A DNA stretch of 64,000 bases from Paraurantiacibacter namhicola (GCF_001687545.1 NZ_CP016545.1:2279001-2343000); one strand, 5' to 3'. Positions 1 to 8,595 are shown, counted from the first letter of the stretch. Numbers and translations: made by a program. The notes: generated by a model not told the origin, from the sequence alone.

Positions 1-378
1 GTCCAGCGGGCCATCGGCGGAAAAGGCGAAGCCGCGCTCCGCCTGGTCCAGCTGCATGGAGGAGACGCCGATGTCCATGGTGATGCCGTCCACCTGCGCC
101 ACGCCGGCCTCTGCCATGGCGTCCAGCATGTCGGAAAAGGCGCGGTGATGCAGGACGAGGCGCGGGGGATTTTCGCGCGTTTCATCCCACTTGCTGCCCG
201 CTGCGATGGCGTCGGGATCGCGGTCGAATGCGTGGACAACCGCGCCCGCTTCCAGCAGCGCGCGGGTATAACCGCCTGCGCCGAACGTGGCGTCGATCAT
301 CACGTTGCCAGGCTGCGGGGCAAGCGCCTCGATCACTTCGTCCAGCAGGACGGGGATGTGGGGTGCAGGCGCGCTCAC
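1..378 (-). CDS. rsmH: RsmH, 16S rRNA m4C1402 methyltransferase (5' part only)
   Basis: S-adenosylmethionine-dependent methyltransferase that N4-methylates C1402 of 16S rRNA in the decoding centre; formerly MraW of the dcw cluster. Only the first 126 codons are present; the rest lies beyond the left end. Visible family features are [13 protein letters not shown] (residues 7-19), the SAM-binding loop [10 protein letters not shown] (29-38), AFDRDP (50-55) and [18 protein letters not shown] further on. The start is a GTG whose last bases form GTGA with the mraZ stop, so the two genes are translationally coupled. Order mraZ-rsmH is the standard start of the dcw cluster. Confidence 0.96.
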   Translation of the reverse strand, partial: MSAPAPHIPVLLDEVIEALAPQPGNVMIDATFGAGGYTRALLEAGAVVHAFDRDPDAIAAGSKWDETRENPPRLVLHHRAFSDMLDAMAEAGVAQVDGITMDIGVSSMQLDQAERGFAFSADGPLD

Positions 379-869
379 TTCCGGCCTGCCTTGGCCAGCG
401 CGCGCTGGTGCATCTCGCGGCACTTGGCCTGCGCGGACTGGAATTGCGGGCCCATGCCCTCCAGCGCTTCGGGATCCCACAGGGTGAAATAGTCGCCCAG
501 CCCCTGCAAATAGACCGCGTCCCGCAGGTTCCCCAGCTCCAGAAGGTAGTCGGGCAGGATGAAGCGCCCGCTCGCATCGAAGGGGACCTTGGAATAGCCA
601 TACAGCTGCATGGCGCGCACGCCGCGGTCGAAATCGCGGCCGAATTTCATCGCCCGCTCTTCCTCGCGGTCCAGCGTATCCTCGAAGGTTTCGGTATAGG
701 ACAGGTCGAAGCCGACCAGGCAGGGCCAACTTTCATGCTTGGCCAGGCACAGCACACGTTCGCCGCTAAGGTCATGGATTGCCTTGCGAAAGTCGGGCGG
801 CAGGGCGAATCGGTTCTTCTCGCCGCGAAGCGCGAAGCCGAATTCCCCATAAGATGGCTTTTTCGCCAA
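375..869 (-). CDS. mraZ: MraZ, dcw-cluster transcriptional regulator
   Basis: DNA-binding protein of the AbrB-like double-psi/SpoVT fold that controls the division and cell-wall cluster. The 164-residue product is slightly longer than the E. coli protein (about 152), as is common in alphaproteobacteria. Two SpoVT-AbrB repeats are recognisable: [13 protein letters not shown] near residues 19-31 and the second around [13 protein letters not shown] near residues 101-113. The start is a TTG with a GGGAACGGGAC stretch just upstream; an in-frame stop a few codons further upstream rules out any earlier start. It overlaps rsmH by 4 nt. Long upstream leader with GGGA arrays suggests autoregulation. 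Confidence 0.95.
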   Translation of the reverse strand: MAKKPSYGEFGFALRGEKNRFALPPDFRKAIHDLSGERVLCLAKHESWPCLVGFDLSYTETFEDTLDREEERAMKFGRDFDRGVRAMQLYGYSKVPFDASGRFILPDYLLELGNLRDAVYLQGLGDYFTLWDPEALEGMGPQFQSAQAKCREMHQRALAKAGRK

Positions 870-1010
870 CGTCCCGTTCCCTCACATTCGCACCCGGCCC
901 CGGTTCCGCGCGCGACACAGCTTCCCCGTGCAGGCGCGCAGTCATGCGGCCCGCCCGCCCCGACAGGGCGCGACGAAAGCAACTTTTCCGATGGAACGAC
1001 TCTCTAACTC

Positions 1011-1050
1011 GGGATGGTGCGGGATGGAAGGGGAAATCGCGGGAAATAAC
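1011..1050 (+). promoter_or_regulatory. Four GGGA repeats at 10-bp spacing (candidate MraZ operator, proximal array)
   Basis: GGGA begins at 1011, 1021, 1031 and 1041, an exact one-turn period. E. coli MraZ binds TGGGN boxes separated by 5 bp, i.e. the same 10-bp phase. Here the boxes are C/G-GGGA and lie on the strand opposite to mraZ, which differs from the E. coli layout. Confidence 0.55.
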
Positions 1051-1064
1051 CCGAACTTAACCAT
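1046..1064 (+). promoter_or_regulatory. CtrA-like box
   Basis: ATAA, 7 nt, then TTAAC, extending to TTAACCAT. The alphaproteobacterial CtrA site is TTAA-N7-TTAAC and TTAACCAT is a common half site, so this is one mismatch away. It sits directly against the GGGA array upstream of mraZ. Confidence 0.3.
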
Positions 1065-1164
1065 GCAAACGGCCAGAAACCGCAGAAATACGCGGTTCGA
1101 GCGAGCTCGACTTTTTCCCCAGTTCTAAGATTAGACCACGGGAAAATACGCGAAATTCCTCGCA

Positions 1165-1189
1165 TTCCGCGATTTCCCGCGCTGTCCCC
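1165..1189 (-). promoter_or_regulatory. Second GGGA array on the mraZ strand (distal)
   Basis: On the minus strand GGGA occurs at 1188-1185 and 1178-1175, and a degenerate GGAA at 1168-1165, again at 10-bp spacing. It shares the 12-mer GGGAAATCGCGG with the proximal array but in the opposite orientation, and lies directly after the stop of the upstream gene. Confidence 0.35.
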
Positions 1190-1998
1190 TATTTCCGGGA
1201 TTCGCCCAGCAACCAAGCCAGTGCGCTGTCGGAACCGGGCATGGGCTCGTGCAGGTCCAGGAAGGCGGCATCGCCGAACAGCGTGATGCTGCCTGTCCCG
1301 AGACGGCAGCGAAGGAAGGAATTGTCATGCGATTGCTGGCAAGCCCGCACACCATTGCCCGCCAGCCTGAAGTGGCCGGGCAGCATGACCGGGATGGCAA
1401 CCTGCTTCGGATGGCCGCGATCGGCATCCCCGTCCCGCACCGTCCCCACATCCTCTGCCGGGATATTTTCGCCCAGCAGCTGCGCGGCCTCCGGCTGGCC
1501 TTCGTCATACAGCATCTCGATCCCCCAACGCTGGAGGATGGGCGATAGCAGCACGACGTCCTGCGGGCGGCGCCGGTCGCCAAGGCCGAAGCGCGAGTGG
1601 CTGGTCATCATCGGGTCCGCCACCAGCAGCAGGCGGCCCCCGCCGCGCACCCATTCATCGAGCGCGACATTCTCCGACGGGGCGAGCGGGCGCGGCTGTG
1701 CCATGACCAGCAGGTCCACATCGGCAAGATATTCCGGCGCGATGAAATCCACCGCGCGCAGCTTCCCGCCCTGCTCCAGCACGCCGCGCGCCCAGTGCTG
1801 TTCGGCAGAGCCTGCCAGCGTTTCTGCGATGGAGGCGGTTTCACCCCACATGATCGGCAGGGTGGTGAACAGCCCGGTGACGCGCGGTTCCTGCGCTTCC
1901 GCCTCTTCCACCTGCGCGACCGGGTCATGCGCCCATGCCGCAGGGGCCAGCAACATTGCGGCAGGCAGCAGCGCCGCCGCCAGCATCCTATTGCGCAT
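1189..1998 (-). CDS. Exported GldG/DUF4350-like protein
   Basis: Not assigned a specific function. The 269-residue product starts with a signal peptide (MRNRM, then a hydrophobic run ending AAWA near residue 23). The body looks like the glutamine-amidotransferase-like fold of GldG/ABC-auxiliary proteins: LLVMAQPRPLAPSENVALDE, then WVRGGGRLLLVADP, then SITLFGDAAFLD near the C-terminus. No transporter partner lies nearby. The chosen ATG follows the stop of the preceding membrane-protein gene with an 11-nt overlap; an in-frame ATG 19 codons upstream would bury the signal peptide. Last gene of the fdx-cysK-membrane protein run. Confidence 0.7.
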   Translation of the reverse strand: MRNRMLAAALLPAAMLLAPAAWAHDPVAQVEEAEAQEPRVTGLFTTLPIMWGETASIAETLAGSAEQHWARGVLEQGGKLRAVDFIAPEYLADVDLLVMAQPRPLAPSENVALDEWVRGGGRLLLVADPMMTSHSRFGLGDRRRPQDVVLLSPILQRWGIEMLYDEGQPEAAQLLGENIPAEDVGTVRDGDADRGHPKQVAIPVMLPGHFRLAGNGVRACQQSHDNSFLRCRLGTGSITLFGDAAFLDLHEPMPGSDSALAWLLGESRK

Positions 1999-2377
1999 TG
2001 CCGTCACCACCAGCCGCAGGGGCGCCCTCGCCCGCCACCGGTCCGGGAGCCGCATCGGGTGTCTCGTCGACCGGCGGGAGGTCCGGCACCACGCCGATAT
2101 CCACCAGCGGATCGCTCGGCGCTTCGGGGGACGGGCTCGCTTCGGCGACGGGCGGCTCGCCCTCGATCGCGGCGGCTTCCTCGTCCAACAGGCGCGCCTG
2201 GTCGATCACGATATTGGCAAGGCCCACCAGCAGGATCAGCCCGACCACGCCGGACAGGCCCACCTGCAGGCGCTGCATATTCTGTGCGCGCGTCCCGGCA
2301 AGCGGGGCGGAGGTCGGTTCGTGATCGTCCGGGAGCTGCGGCCCCTGCTGTTCTGGAATATCGACTTGCTGGTTCAT
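1988..2377 (-). CDS. Small single-pass membrane protein with acidic/proline-rich tail
   Basis: I do not recognise a named family. The 129-residue product has a hydrophilic N-terminus (about 36 residues, PEQQGPQLPDDHEPTSAP), one membrane segment (LQVGLSGVVGLILLVGLANI, about 37-56) and a low-complexity tail rich in Pro, Glu, Asp and Ala, ending in Gly/Ala repeats. Topology would leave the tail in the periplasm. It begins 23 nt after cysK and overlaps the next gene by 11 nt, so all are likely cotranscribed; the pairing with the GldG-like exported protein suggests a joint envelope role, which is inference only. Confidence 0.65.
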   Translation of the reverse strand: MNQQVDIPEQQGPQLPDDHEPTSAPLAGTRAQNMQRLQVGLSGVVGLILLVGLANIVIDQARLLDEEAAAIEGEPPVAEASPSPEAPSDPLVDIGVVPDLPPVDETPDAAPGPVAGEGAPAAGGDGNAQ

Positions 2378-2400
2378 GCCGCCATCCTAACCGGACTAGA

Positions 2401-3396
2401 TTAACCCAGCCAGTCGAAAACCGGCAGGTCCTTCTCGCGCAGCCATTCCGGGTTGTAGAGCGTCGATAGGTAGCGGAAGCCCGTATCGCACAGGATCGTG
2501 GCGACGCGCGCCTGCGGGCCAAGCTTCCGGCCCAGAGCCACCGCGCCTGCAATGTTGATCCCGCTGGAGAGGCCGAGGCACAGCCCTTCCTCGCGCAGCA
2601 GGCGGGCAACCCATTCCATCCCTTCCTGGTCGGAGATGCGGAACTGCGTGTCGATCGGCGCGCCTTCCAGGTTTGCCGTGATGCGCCCCTGCCCGATCCC
2701 CTCGGCCACGGAATTGCCTTCCGCCTGCAATTCGCCGTTCTCGTAATAGGAAAACAGCGCGGCGCCATGCGGGTCCGTCAGGGCGATGGTGACGTTCTCG
2801 TCCAGCCCCTTCAGTCCCATGCCGACGCCGGCAATCGTGCCGCCCGTGCCCGCCGCGCAGGTGAAGCCGTCGATCTTGCCATCCATCTGGTCGAAGATTT
2901 CCGGCGCGGTGGTTTCAAGGTGCGCCTTGCGATTGGCCGTATTGTCGAACTGATTGGCCCAGATTGCGCCCTCTGTTTCCTCCGCGATGCGGCGGCTGGT
3001 GTGGACGAAATGGTTGGGGTCCGCGAACTTGGTAGGCGAAACCAGCACCAGCTCCGCGCCCAGCGCGCGCAGCGTGTCCATCTTCTCGCGGCTCTGGTTG
3101 TCGGGCATGACGATCACGGTCTTGTAGCCGCGCGCATTGGCCACCAGCGCGATGCCGATGCCGGTATTGCCCGCCGTGCCTTCCACCACCGTGCCGCCCA
3201 GCTGCAATTCGCCGCGGGCTTCCGCATCCCGGATGATGCCCAGCGCCGCGCGGTCCTTCACACTGCCGCCGGGGTTGGCGAATTCGCATTTACCGAAGAT
3301 GGCACAGCCCGCCGCCTCGCTCGGCCCTTCCAGGCGCACGAGCGGCGTATTTCCGATAAGGTCGAGGGTGCTTCGGCGGATTGGCGGTGCAGTCAT
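2401..3396 (-). CDS. cysK: Cysteine synthase A (O-acetylserine sulfhydrylase)
   Basis: PLP enzyme that makes L-cysteine from O-acetylserine and sulfide in the cytoplasm. The 331-residue product shows the fold-type II signature: IGNTPLVRL at 14-22, the PLP lysine K47 in NPGGSVKDR, EGTAGNTGIGIA (substrate/PLP loop) and the glycine-rich phosphate cradle AAGTGGTIAGVG. The start is taken at the ATG giving MTAPPIRR; an ATG 12 codons upstream is possible but adds an unconserved basic stretch. It follows the ferredoxin by 63 nt on the same strand. A closely related cystathionine beta-synthase-like activity cannot be excluded by sequence alone. Confidence 0.9.
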   Translation of the reverse strand: MTAPPIRRSTLDLIGNTPLVRLEGPSEAAGCAIFGKCEFANPGGSVKDRAALGIIRDAEARGELQLGGTVVEGTAGNTGIGIALVANARGYKTVIVMPDNQSREKMDTLRALGAELVLVSPTKFADPNHFVHTSRRIAEETEGAIWANQFDNTANRKAHLETTAPEIFDQMDGKIDGFTCAAGTGGTIAGVGMGLKGLDENVTIALTDPHGAALFSYYENGELQAEGNSVAEGIGQGRITANLEGAPIDTQFRISDQEGMEWVARLLREEGLCLGLSSGINIAGAVALGRKLGPQARVATILCDTGFRYLSTLYNPEWLREKDLPVFDWLG

Positions 3397-3459
3397 GCCG
3401 CGCGGGTTACGCGCACCGGCCCGCGCCCGCAATGCAGGATGCCTTGGGCGGCGCTAAAG

Positions 3460-3777
3460 TCAGTCTTCCTGCGCGATGGTGACCTTGAGGCCGTCCAGCT
3501 CGTCCGTGAAGGGGATCTGGCAGGACAGGCGGCTGGTGTCGTCGCGGTGATCGCTGGAATCGAGCAGGTCGTCCTCGTCCTCGCTCATGGCGGGCAGCTT
3601 GTCCTTGTACTGCGCATCCACATGCACGTGGCAGGTGGCGCAGGAACAGCAGCCGCCGCACAGCGCCAGCAGTTCGTCAAAGCCGTTGTCGCGGATGGCT
3701 TCCATGACGGTAAGGCCGCTTTCAACATCGACTTCAGTCGTTTCGCCTTCGCGGGTGGTGACGATCAGCTTCGGCAT
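3460..3777 (-). CDS. Adrenodoxin-type [2Fe-2S] ferredoxin
   Basis: Small soluble electron carrier of 105 residues. The four cluster ligands fit the adrenodoxin pattern C-x5-C-x2-C...C: C40, C46, C49 and C86. Two further cysteines (C43, C44) lie inside the loop, giving an unusual CGGCCSC string. The stretch DEDDLLD around 67-73 is the acidic interaction helix typical of FdVI/terpredoxin-type proteins that serve cytochromes P450 or Fe-S assembly. It lacks an hscAB context, so a P450 or general role is as likely as ISC. First gene of a minus-strand run to 1189; divergent from the AlkA-type gene. Confidence 0.9.
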   Translation of the reverse strand: MPKLIVTTREGETTEVDVESGLTVMEAIRDNGFDELLALCGGCCSCATCHVHVDAQYKDKLPAMSEDEDDLLDSSDHRDDTSRLSCQIPFTDELDGLKVTIAQED

Positions 3778-3862
3778 GCGTGAGAACCCTGTCGGTTGCC
3801 AAGTGGAAGCGGGCTGCTAGGCAATCGCGCGAAGATTGGCAAGCAGGGCGGGAGCGATAGGC

Positions 3863-4480
3863 ATGGGCATGACGGCGACGCGCATACGCGAAGGGCTGGA
3901 TGCGATCGCGGCGCAGGAACCGGGCATCGCCCGCGCGCTGGAGGTGGCCGGATACCCGGAGCCGCGCATCCGCGAGACAGGCTATCGCACATTGCTGCGC
4001 ACCATCGTGGGCCAGCAGGTCAGCGTGGCAGCGGCAAGTAGCGTCTGGAACAAGCTGGAGGCGCTGCTGGGCGAGGACATGCCGCCCGAAGACCTGCTGG
4101 CGCGCAATTTCGACGAGCTGCGCGCCTGCGGCCTCTCGCGCCAGAAGCAGGGCTATGCCCGGTCGCTTTGCGAGCTGGTCCATGCGGGCGAACTGGAACT
4201 GGATAACCTGCCAGCGGATGACGAGGCTGCGATTGCAGAGCTGGTGCGCATCAAGGGCATCGGCCGCTGGTCTGCGGAGATATACCTGCTGTTCGCGGAA
4301 GGCCGCGCCGATATCTGGCCGGCCGGCGACCTTGCCGTGCAGGCAGGCCTGGCAAAGATCCTGGAGCTTGCAGAGCGTCCTTCGGAGAAAGATGCGCGCC
4401 TCATGGCACAAGGATGGAGTCCGCACCGCGGGCCCGTCGCCCTGCTGACATGGCACGTCTACAACAACCCGGCGCTATAG
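3863..4480 (+). CDS. DNA-3-methyladenine glycosylase, AlkA/HhH-GPD family
   Basis: Base-excision repair glycosylase removing alkylated purines. The 205-residue product has the HhH-GPD core: YRTLLRTIVGQQVSVAAA (41-58), the helix-hairpin-helix IKGIGRWSAEIYLL (130-143) and the catalytic aspartate D156 in WPAGDLAVQ. It lacks the N-terminal domain of E. coli AlkA, so it corresponds to the short alphaproteobacterial form. GGGAGC lies 8 nt before the chosen ATG; a second ATG two codons later is possible. No iron-sulfur cysteines are present, which argues against MutY/Nth. Confidence 0.88.
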   Translation: MGMTATRIREGLDAIAAQEPGIARALEVAGYPEPRIRETGYRTLLRTIVGQQVSVAAASSVWNKLEALLGEDMPPEDLLARNFDELRACGLSRQKQGYARSLCELVHAGELELDNLPADDEAAIAELVRIKGIGRWSAEIYLLFAEGRADIWPAGDLAVQAGLAKILELAERPSEKDARLMAQGWSPHRGPVALLTWHVYNNPAL

Positions 4481-4581
4481 CCGTTTGCAGAATGCACGGC
4501 GCAGTTCGCAGAGCTGCCATATTACGGGCGCTCTTTTCCGGTAGGGTTCGCCCAACACATCAGGAAGGGGAGCCTTATATC

Positions 4582-6675
4582 ATGAAATTACGTAGCAAGT
4601 TTCTCGCATCCATCGGCCTTGCAGCCGCTCTGGGCGCTTGCACCACAATGACTGGAGACACGATGACCGCCAGCGCATCCGATGCGAACGAACCGGCCGC
4701 CACAGCCACGACGATGAGCGCAGCGGACATGGTCGCCGATTACCCGCTGATCAGCCGCGACGACCTGTTCGGCAACCCGACGCGGGCCGGCGGGCAGCTG
4801 AGCCCGGACGGCAAGTTTGTCAGCTGGCGCGCACCGCACGAAGGCGTGATGAATGTCTGGGTGGCACCAGCGAATGATCCGGCCGCTGCACGCCGCATCA
4901 CCAATTCCACCGACCGCCCGATCCGCAGCTACTTCTGGGCTCCCGACGCCAAAAGCATCCTGTATGTCCAGGACAAGGGCGGCGACGAGAACTTCCTGCT
5001 TTACAGCATCGACCTTGCCAGCGGTGAAGAGCGCACGATGACGCCGTTCGAGAACACCCGCGTCCAGATGCTGGGTGGTTCCGATACAATCAAGGACAAG
5101 GTGCTGGTTGGCCTGAACAACCGCGACCCGCGCCTGCATGATGCTTACCTGCTGGACCTCAACACGGGCGAACTGACGCTGGTGATGGAAAACACCGGCT
5201 ATGTCGGCTTCGTGGCGGATGACCAGCTGAACCTGCGCTGGGCCATGCGCCAGAACGCAGCTGGCGGCATGGACCTGTTCAAGATCGTGGACGGCGAGGT
5301 CGAGGCGACCCCGTCCGAAAGCACGATGATGGAAGATTCGCTGACGACCCGCCCGGCGGGCTTCAACATCAGCGGCGACACCTTCTACTGGCTGGACAGC
5401 CGCGGTCGCAACACAGCCGCCCTGATCGCGCAGGACGTGGCAACGGGCGAGAAGCGCGTCATTGCCGAAAGCGACAAGGCCGATATCGGCGGCGTCATCG
5501 CCGACAAGAAGACCGGCGAGCCAATCGCCTATTCGATCAATTACAAGAAGTCCGAATGGACCTTCTTCGATGCCGACCTGAAGGCGAGCTTCGACTGGCT
5601 GGACCAGCGGCTGGACGGTGAATTCGGCATCCAGAGCCGGACCGATGACGATCGCACCTGGCTGGTCTGGAACGACCCGCTGACCGCGCCTGCCACCACC
5701 TATCTTTATGACCGCGACGCAGGCACTCTGACCGAGTTCTACACCGCACGTCCGGAACTGGAAGGCGCGCCCCTGCAGCCGATGCAGGCGCTCGAAATTC
5801 CCAGCCGCGACGGGTTGACGCTGGTCAGCTACCTGACCCTGCCGCCCGGCTCGGACAAGGATGGCGACGGTGTCCCGGAAGAGGCCGTGCCGATGGTGCT
5901 GCTGGTCCATGGCGGTCCGTGGGCACGCGATGGCTACGGCTACAACAGCTACCATCAGTGGCTGGCTAACCGCGGCTATGCCGTGATGAGCGTCAACTTC
6001 CGCGGCTCAACCGGCTTCGGCAAGGACTTCATCAACGCCGGCAATCTGGAATGGTCCAAGAAGATGCATGACGACCTGATCGACGCCACGCAGTGGGCGG
6101 TCGACAAGGGCGTTGCGCGCGAAGACGGCGTTGCCATCATGGGCGGGTCCTATGGCGGCTATGCCACGCTGGTGGGCCTGGCCTACACGCCCGACACCTT
6201 CGCATGCGGCGTGGACATCGTCGGCCCGTCCAACCTGGAAACGCTGCTGGAAACCATCCCGCCCTATTGGGAGCCGCTGGTGAAGCAGTTCCACACCCGC
6301 ATGGGCGATCCCAACACGCCGGAAGGCCTGCAGCTGCTGCGCGATGCCAGCCCGCTTTACCGCGCCGGCGACATCACGAAGCCGCTGCTGATCGGCCAGG
6401 GCGCCAACGACCCGCGCGTGAAGCAGGCGGAAAGCGACCAGATCGTGGGCGCGATGCAGGAAGCGGGCATCCCCGTCACCTACGTCCTGTTCCCCGATGA
6501 AGGGCACGGTTTCGCCAAGCCCAACAACAACATCGCCTTCAACGCGGTGACCGAGAATTTCCTCGCCACCTGCCTTGGCGGGCGTTCGGAAGCGGTCGGC
6601 GACACGGTGGAGAACTCGACCGCCGAAATCGTGACCGGCGAAGAATATGTGATGGGCCTGTCGAACGGCGGCTGA
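4582..6675 (+). CDS. S9 family prolyl oligopeptidase-type peptidase, exported lipoprotein
   Basis: Serine peptidase of the DPP/acylaminoacyl-peptidase branch, probably periplasmic. The 697-residue product starts with a lipoprotein signal (MKLRSKF, lipobox LGAC with Cys about residue 20). An N-terminal beta-propeller region (about 60-400, with SPDGKFVSW and [11 protein letters not shown] typical of WD-like blades) precedes the alpha/beta hydrolase domain. Catalytic triad: S523 in GGSYGG, D610 in GANDPRVK, H642 in DEGHGF. The ATG is preceded by GGAAGGGG. It is a single-gene unit: a strong terminator follows. Likely role is peptide scavenging or processing; substrate unknown. Confidence 0.92.
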   Translation: MKLRSKFLASIGLAAALGACTTMTGDTMTASASDANEPAATATTMSAADMVADYPLISRDDLFGNPTRAGGQLSPDGKFVSWRAPHEGVMNVWVAPANDPAAARRITNSTDRPIRSYFWAPDAKSILYVQDKGGDENFLLYSIDLASGEERTMTPFENTRVQMLGGSDTIKDKVLVGLNNRDPRLHDAYLLDLNTGELTLVMENTGYVGFVADDQLNLRWAMRQNAAGGMDLFKIVDGEVEATPSESTMMEDSLTTRPAGFNISGDTFYWLDSRGRNTAALIAQDVATGEKRVIAESDKADIGGVIADKKTGEPIAYSINYKKSEWTFFDADLKASFDWLDQRLDGEFGIQSRTDDDRTWLVWNDPLTAPATTYLYDRDAGTLTEFYTARPELEGAPLQPMQALEIPSRDGLTLVSYLTLPPGSDKDGDGVPEEAVPMVLLVHGGPWARDGYGYNSYHQWLANRGYAVMSVNFRGSTGFGKDFINAGNLEWSKKMHDDLIDATQWAVDKGVAREDGVAIMGGSYGGYATLVGLAYTPDTFACGVDIVGPSNLETLLETIPPYWEPLVKQFHTRMGDPNTPEGLQLLRDASPLYRAGDITKPLLIGQGANDPRVKQAESDQIVGAMQEAGIPVTYVLFPDEGHGFAKPNNNIAFNAVTENFLATCLGGRSEAVGDTVENSTAEIVTGEEYVMGLSNGG

Positions 6676-6705
6676 TCGCAGCAGGCAGCATCGCTGCACA
6701 AAATC

Positions 6706-6742
6706 GGGCCGCGCGATGGGAATCCTCGCGCGGCCCTTTTTT
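6706..6742 (+). terminator. Rho-independent terminator after the S9 peptidase gene
   Basis: Perfect 11-bp stem GGGCCGCGCGA / TCGCGCGGCCC with a 9-nt loop, followed by six T. It separates the peptidase gene from the SDR pair. Confidence 0.93.
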
Positions 6743-6781
6743 GTGCGCGGCAGCTTGCCATTTACATCGCTGTCAGTAACG

Positions 6782-7597
6782 ATGGCTGCCATGAAAAGCA
6801 TCTTCATCACCGGCGGCGGCAGCGGCATCGGCCGCGCGATCGCCCAGCGTTTCGCCCGCGAGGGCTGGTTCATCGGGCTCGGCGACATCAGCGCGGATGG
6901 CATGGCGGAAACCGCCGCCCTGCTGCCCGATGGGCGCAGCTCCAGCCACGCGCTCGATGTGACGCAGCCAGAACAGTGGACGCAGGCGCTCGCCGATTTC
7001 GCGGGCGCGGCGGGCGGGACGATCAACGTCCTCGCCAACAATGCCGGCGTGGCGCAGGGCGGCAAGCTGGCCGCGCTGACCGATGCGGAGATCGACCGCA
7101 CGCTGGCTATCAACCTGTCGGGCGTGCTGTACGGTGCGCGCGCCGCATATCCCTACCTCAAGGCCGCCGCGCCCGATGCCTGCCTGGTCAACACCTGCAG
7201 CGCCGCGGGGCTTTACGGCCAGCCGGGCATGAGCGTCTATTGCGCCAGCAAGTTCGGCGTGCGTGCCGTGACGGAAAGCCTGGACGCGGAATGGGCGCCG
7301 GACGGGATTGCCGTGCGCGATGTCATGCCCAGCTTCATCGACACGCCCCTGCTGCATGGTGGCTCGCATGTCGGCGACAATGTCCCCATGCGCCAGCGCG
7401 TGCAGGAGGCGGGCCTGGAATTCACGCCGGTGGAGGATGTGGCCGAGACATTCTGGCGCGCCGTCAACGGCAGCACGATGCACCGCCCCGTGGGCAAGAC
7501 CGCGAAACTTCTGGCCCTCGCCAGCCGCTGGTCGCCCGGCTATATCCGCTTCCGCGCGCACAGGCTGGAAAAAGCCGGCACGCGCCCGATGGGATAG
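6782..7597 (+). CDS. Short-chain dehydrogenase/reductase (SDR), copy 1
   Basis: Classical SDR of 271 residues; NAD(P)-dependent oxidoreductase with unknown substrate. Motifs: cofactor loop TGGGSGIG near residues 10-17, LANNAG stabilising the Rossmann sheet, catalytic Ser in NTCSAAGLYG and Tyr-Lys in YCASK. Two starts (ATG at 6782 and 6791) are equally possible; neither has a clear ribosome-binding site, and the second gives MKSIFITGG, which matches the neighbour's layout. The gene 13 nt downstream is a clear paralogue (same MxxxAIFITGGGSGIGRA-type start, the shared ETAALLPDG and MPSFIDTPLL segments). Confidence 0.9.
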   Translation: MAAMKSIFITGGGSGIGRAIAQRFAREGWFIGLGDISADGMAETAALLPDGRSSSHALDVTQPEQWTQALADFAGAAGGTINVLANNAGVAQGGKLAALTDAEIDRTLAINLSGVLYGARAAYPYLKAAAPDACLVNTCSAAGLYGQPGMSVYCASKFGVRAVTESLDAEWAPDGIAVRDVMPSFIDTPLLHGGSHVGDNVPMRQRVQEAGLEFTPVEDVAETFWRAVNGSTMHRPVGKTAKLLALASRWSPGYIRFRAHRLEKAGTRPMG

Positions 7598-7610
7598 AGG
7601 AACAGCCTAC

Positions 7611-8441
7611 ATGACTCAGCGCAAAGCAATCTTCATCACCGGCGGCGGCAGCGGCATCGGCCGCGCCATCGCGCAAAAATTTGCCGGTGAGGGTTGGTTT
7701 TGCGGCCTCGCCGATTTGAACCAGCAGGGGATGGAGGAAACCGCCGCCCTGCTACCCGACGGCGCGAGCTCCATCCACAAGTTCGACGTGCGCGATTTCG
7801 AGGCGTGGGAGCGCGAGCTGGCGGCCTTTGCCGAGAAGTCCGGCGGGCGGATCGATGCGCTGGCCAACAATGCCGGCATCCCCAGCGGCGGCCCGCTGCA
7901 CGAGGTTTCGATCGAGGAGTTGGACGCGCTGCTGGACGTAAATATCCGCGGCGTGTTCTACGGCGCGAAGGCGGCTTTCCCTTACCTGCTGGAAAGCGCA
8001 CCGGGCTCCTGCCTGCTCAACACCGCCAGCGCCGCGGCGCTATACGGCATGGCCAACCAGAGCGTATACGGCGCGACCAAGGCGGCGGTCCGATCCATGA
8101 CCGAAAGCCTCGATGCCGAATGGAGCCCGCAGGGCGTGCGCGTGCGCAGCATGATGCCTAGCTTCATCGACACGCCGCTGCTGAAGAACCCGCCCAACCG
8201 CAGCCGCAACACGCCCATCCGCGATGCGGTGATCGAGGCCGGGCTGGAATTCACGCCGGTCGAAGTGGTGGCGGACAATGCCTGGAACGCGGTGCATTCG
8301 GAAAAGGGCCTGCATTATATTGTCGGCAAGACGGCAGAGCGGCTGAAGTTCACCGCCAAATGGCTGCCCGGCAAGCTGCGCCAGCGTGCGCGCCTGCTGG
8401 CCAATGCCCATAACCGCAGCGAGGGGCGCGAGGCGGGTTGA
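7611..8441 (+). CDS. Short-chain dehydrogenase/reductase (SDR), copy 2
   Basis: Second member of a tandem SDR pair, 276 residues. TGGGSGIG (11-18), LANNAG, catalytic Ser in NTASAAALYG and YGATK are all intact. It starts 13 nt after copy 1 (AGAGGAA 8-10 nt before the ATG), so the two are cotranscribed. Both copies share the C-terminal EAGLEFTPVE segment and VGKTAKLL/VGKTAERL-type ending, which marks a local duplication followed by divergence. Substrate cannot be told. A palindromic intergenic repeat follows. Confidence 0.91.
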   Translation: MTQRKAIFITGGGSGIGRAIAQKFAGEGWFCGLADLNQQGMEETAALLPDGASSIHKFDVRDFEAWERELAAFAEKSGGRIDALANNAGIPSGGPLHEVSIEELDALLDVNIRGVFYGAKAAFPYLLESAPGSCLLNTASAAALYGMANQSVYGATKAAVRSMTESLDAEWSPQGVRVRSMMPSFIDTPLLKNPPNRSRNTPIRDAVIEAGLEFTPVEVVADNAWNAVHSEKGLHYIVGKTAERLKFTAKWLPGKLRQRARLLANAHNRSEGREAG

Positions 8442-8454
8442 GGCTCAGTCCTTC

Positions 8455-8585
8455 GCTTCGCCCACCACGCGACGCTAGGCTCACTTCATTCGCCAAGCTC
8501 TGCTTCCCCTCCCGCATGCGGGAGGGGTTTGCGAGACTTGCTGAGCCGTAGGCGAAGCTAGTCGCAGCGGGGTGGGCGACGCACG
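8455..8585. repeat. Palindromic intergenic repeat with nested inverted repeats
   Basis: Core is a perfect 22-nt palindrome at 8506-8527 (CCCCTCCCGC/GCGGGAGGGG around ATGC). Around it lies a looser inverted repeat: CGCCCACCACGCGACGCTAGGCTCA on the left answers TGAGCC...TCGCAGCGGGGTGGGCG on the right. REP-like elements of this kind are often dispersed in sphingomonad genomes. Sitting between convergent genes, it may also end transcription in both directions. Confidence 0.65.
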
Positions 8586-8595
8586 GCGATACGTC

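Larger units (their letters stand above)
870..1188. other. 319-bp leader between mraZ and a GldG-like gene
   Basis: No gene is supported here. The stretch holds the expected mraZ promoter and two arrays of GGGA motifs at exact 10-bp spacing in opposite orientation, plus a CtrA-like site (all listed separately). Short open frames are present but none has a Shine-Dalgarno sequence or recognisable product. Confidence 0.7.

Noticed and set aside
6716-6781. An upstream extension of SDR copy 1 from an earlier ATG
   Set aside because: It would begin within the terminator of the preceding gene and adds residues without family similarity.
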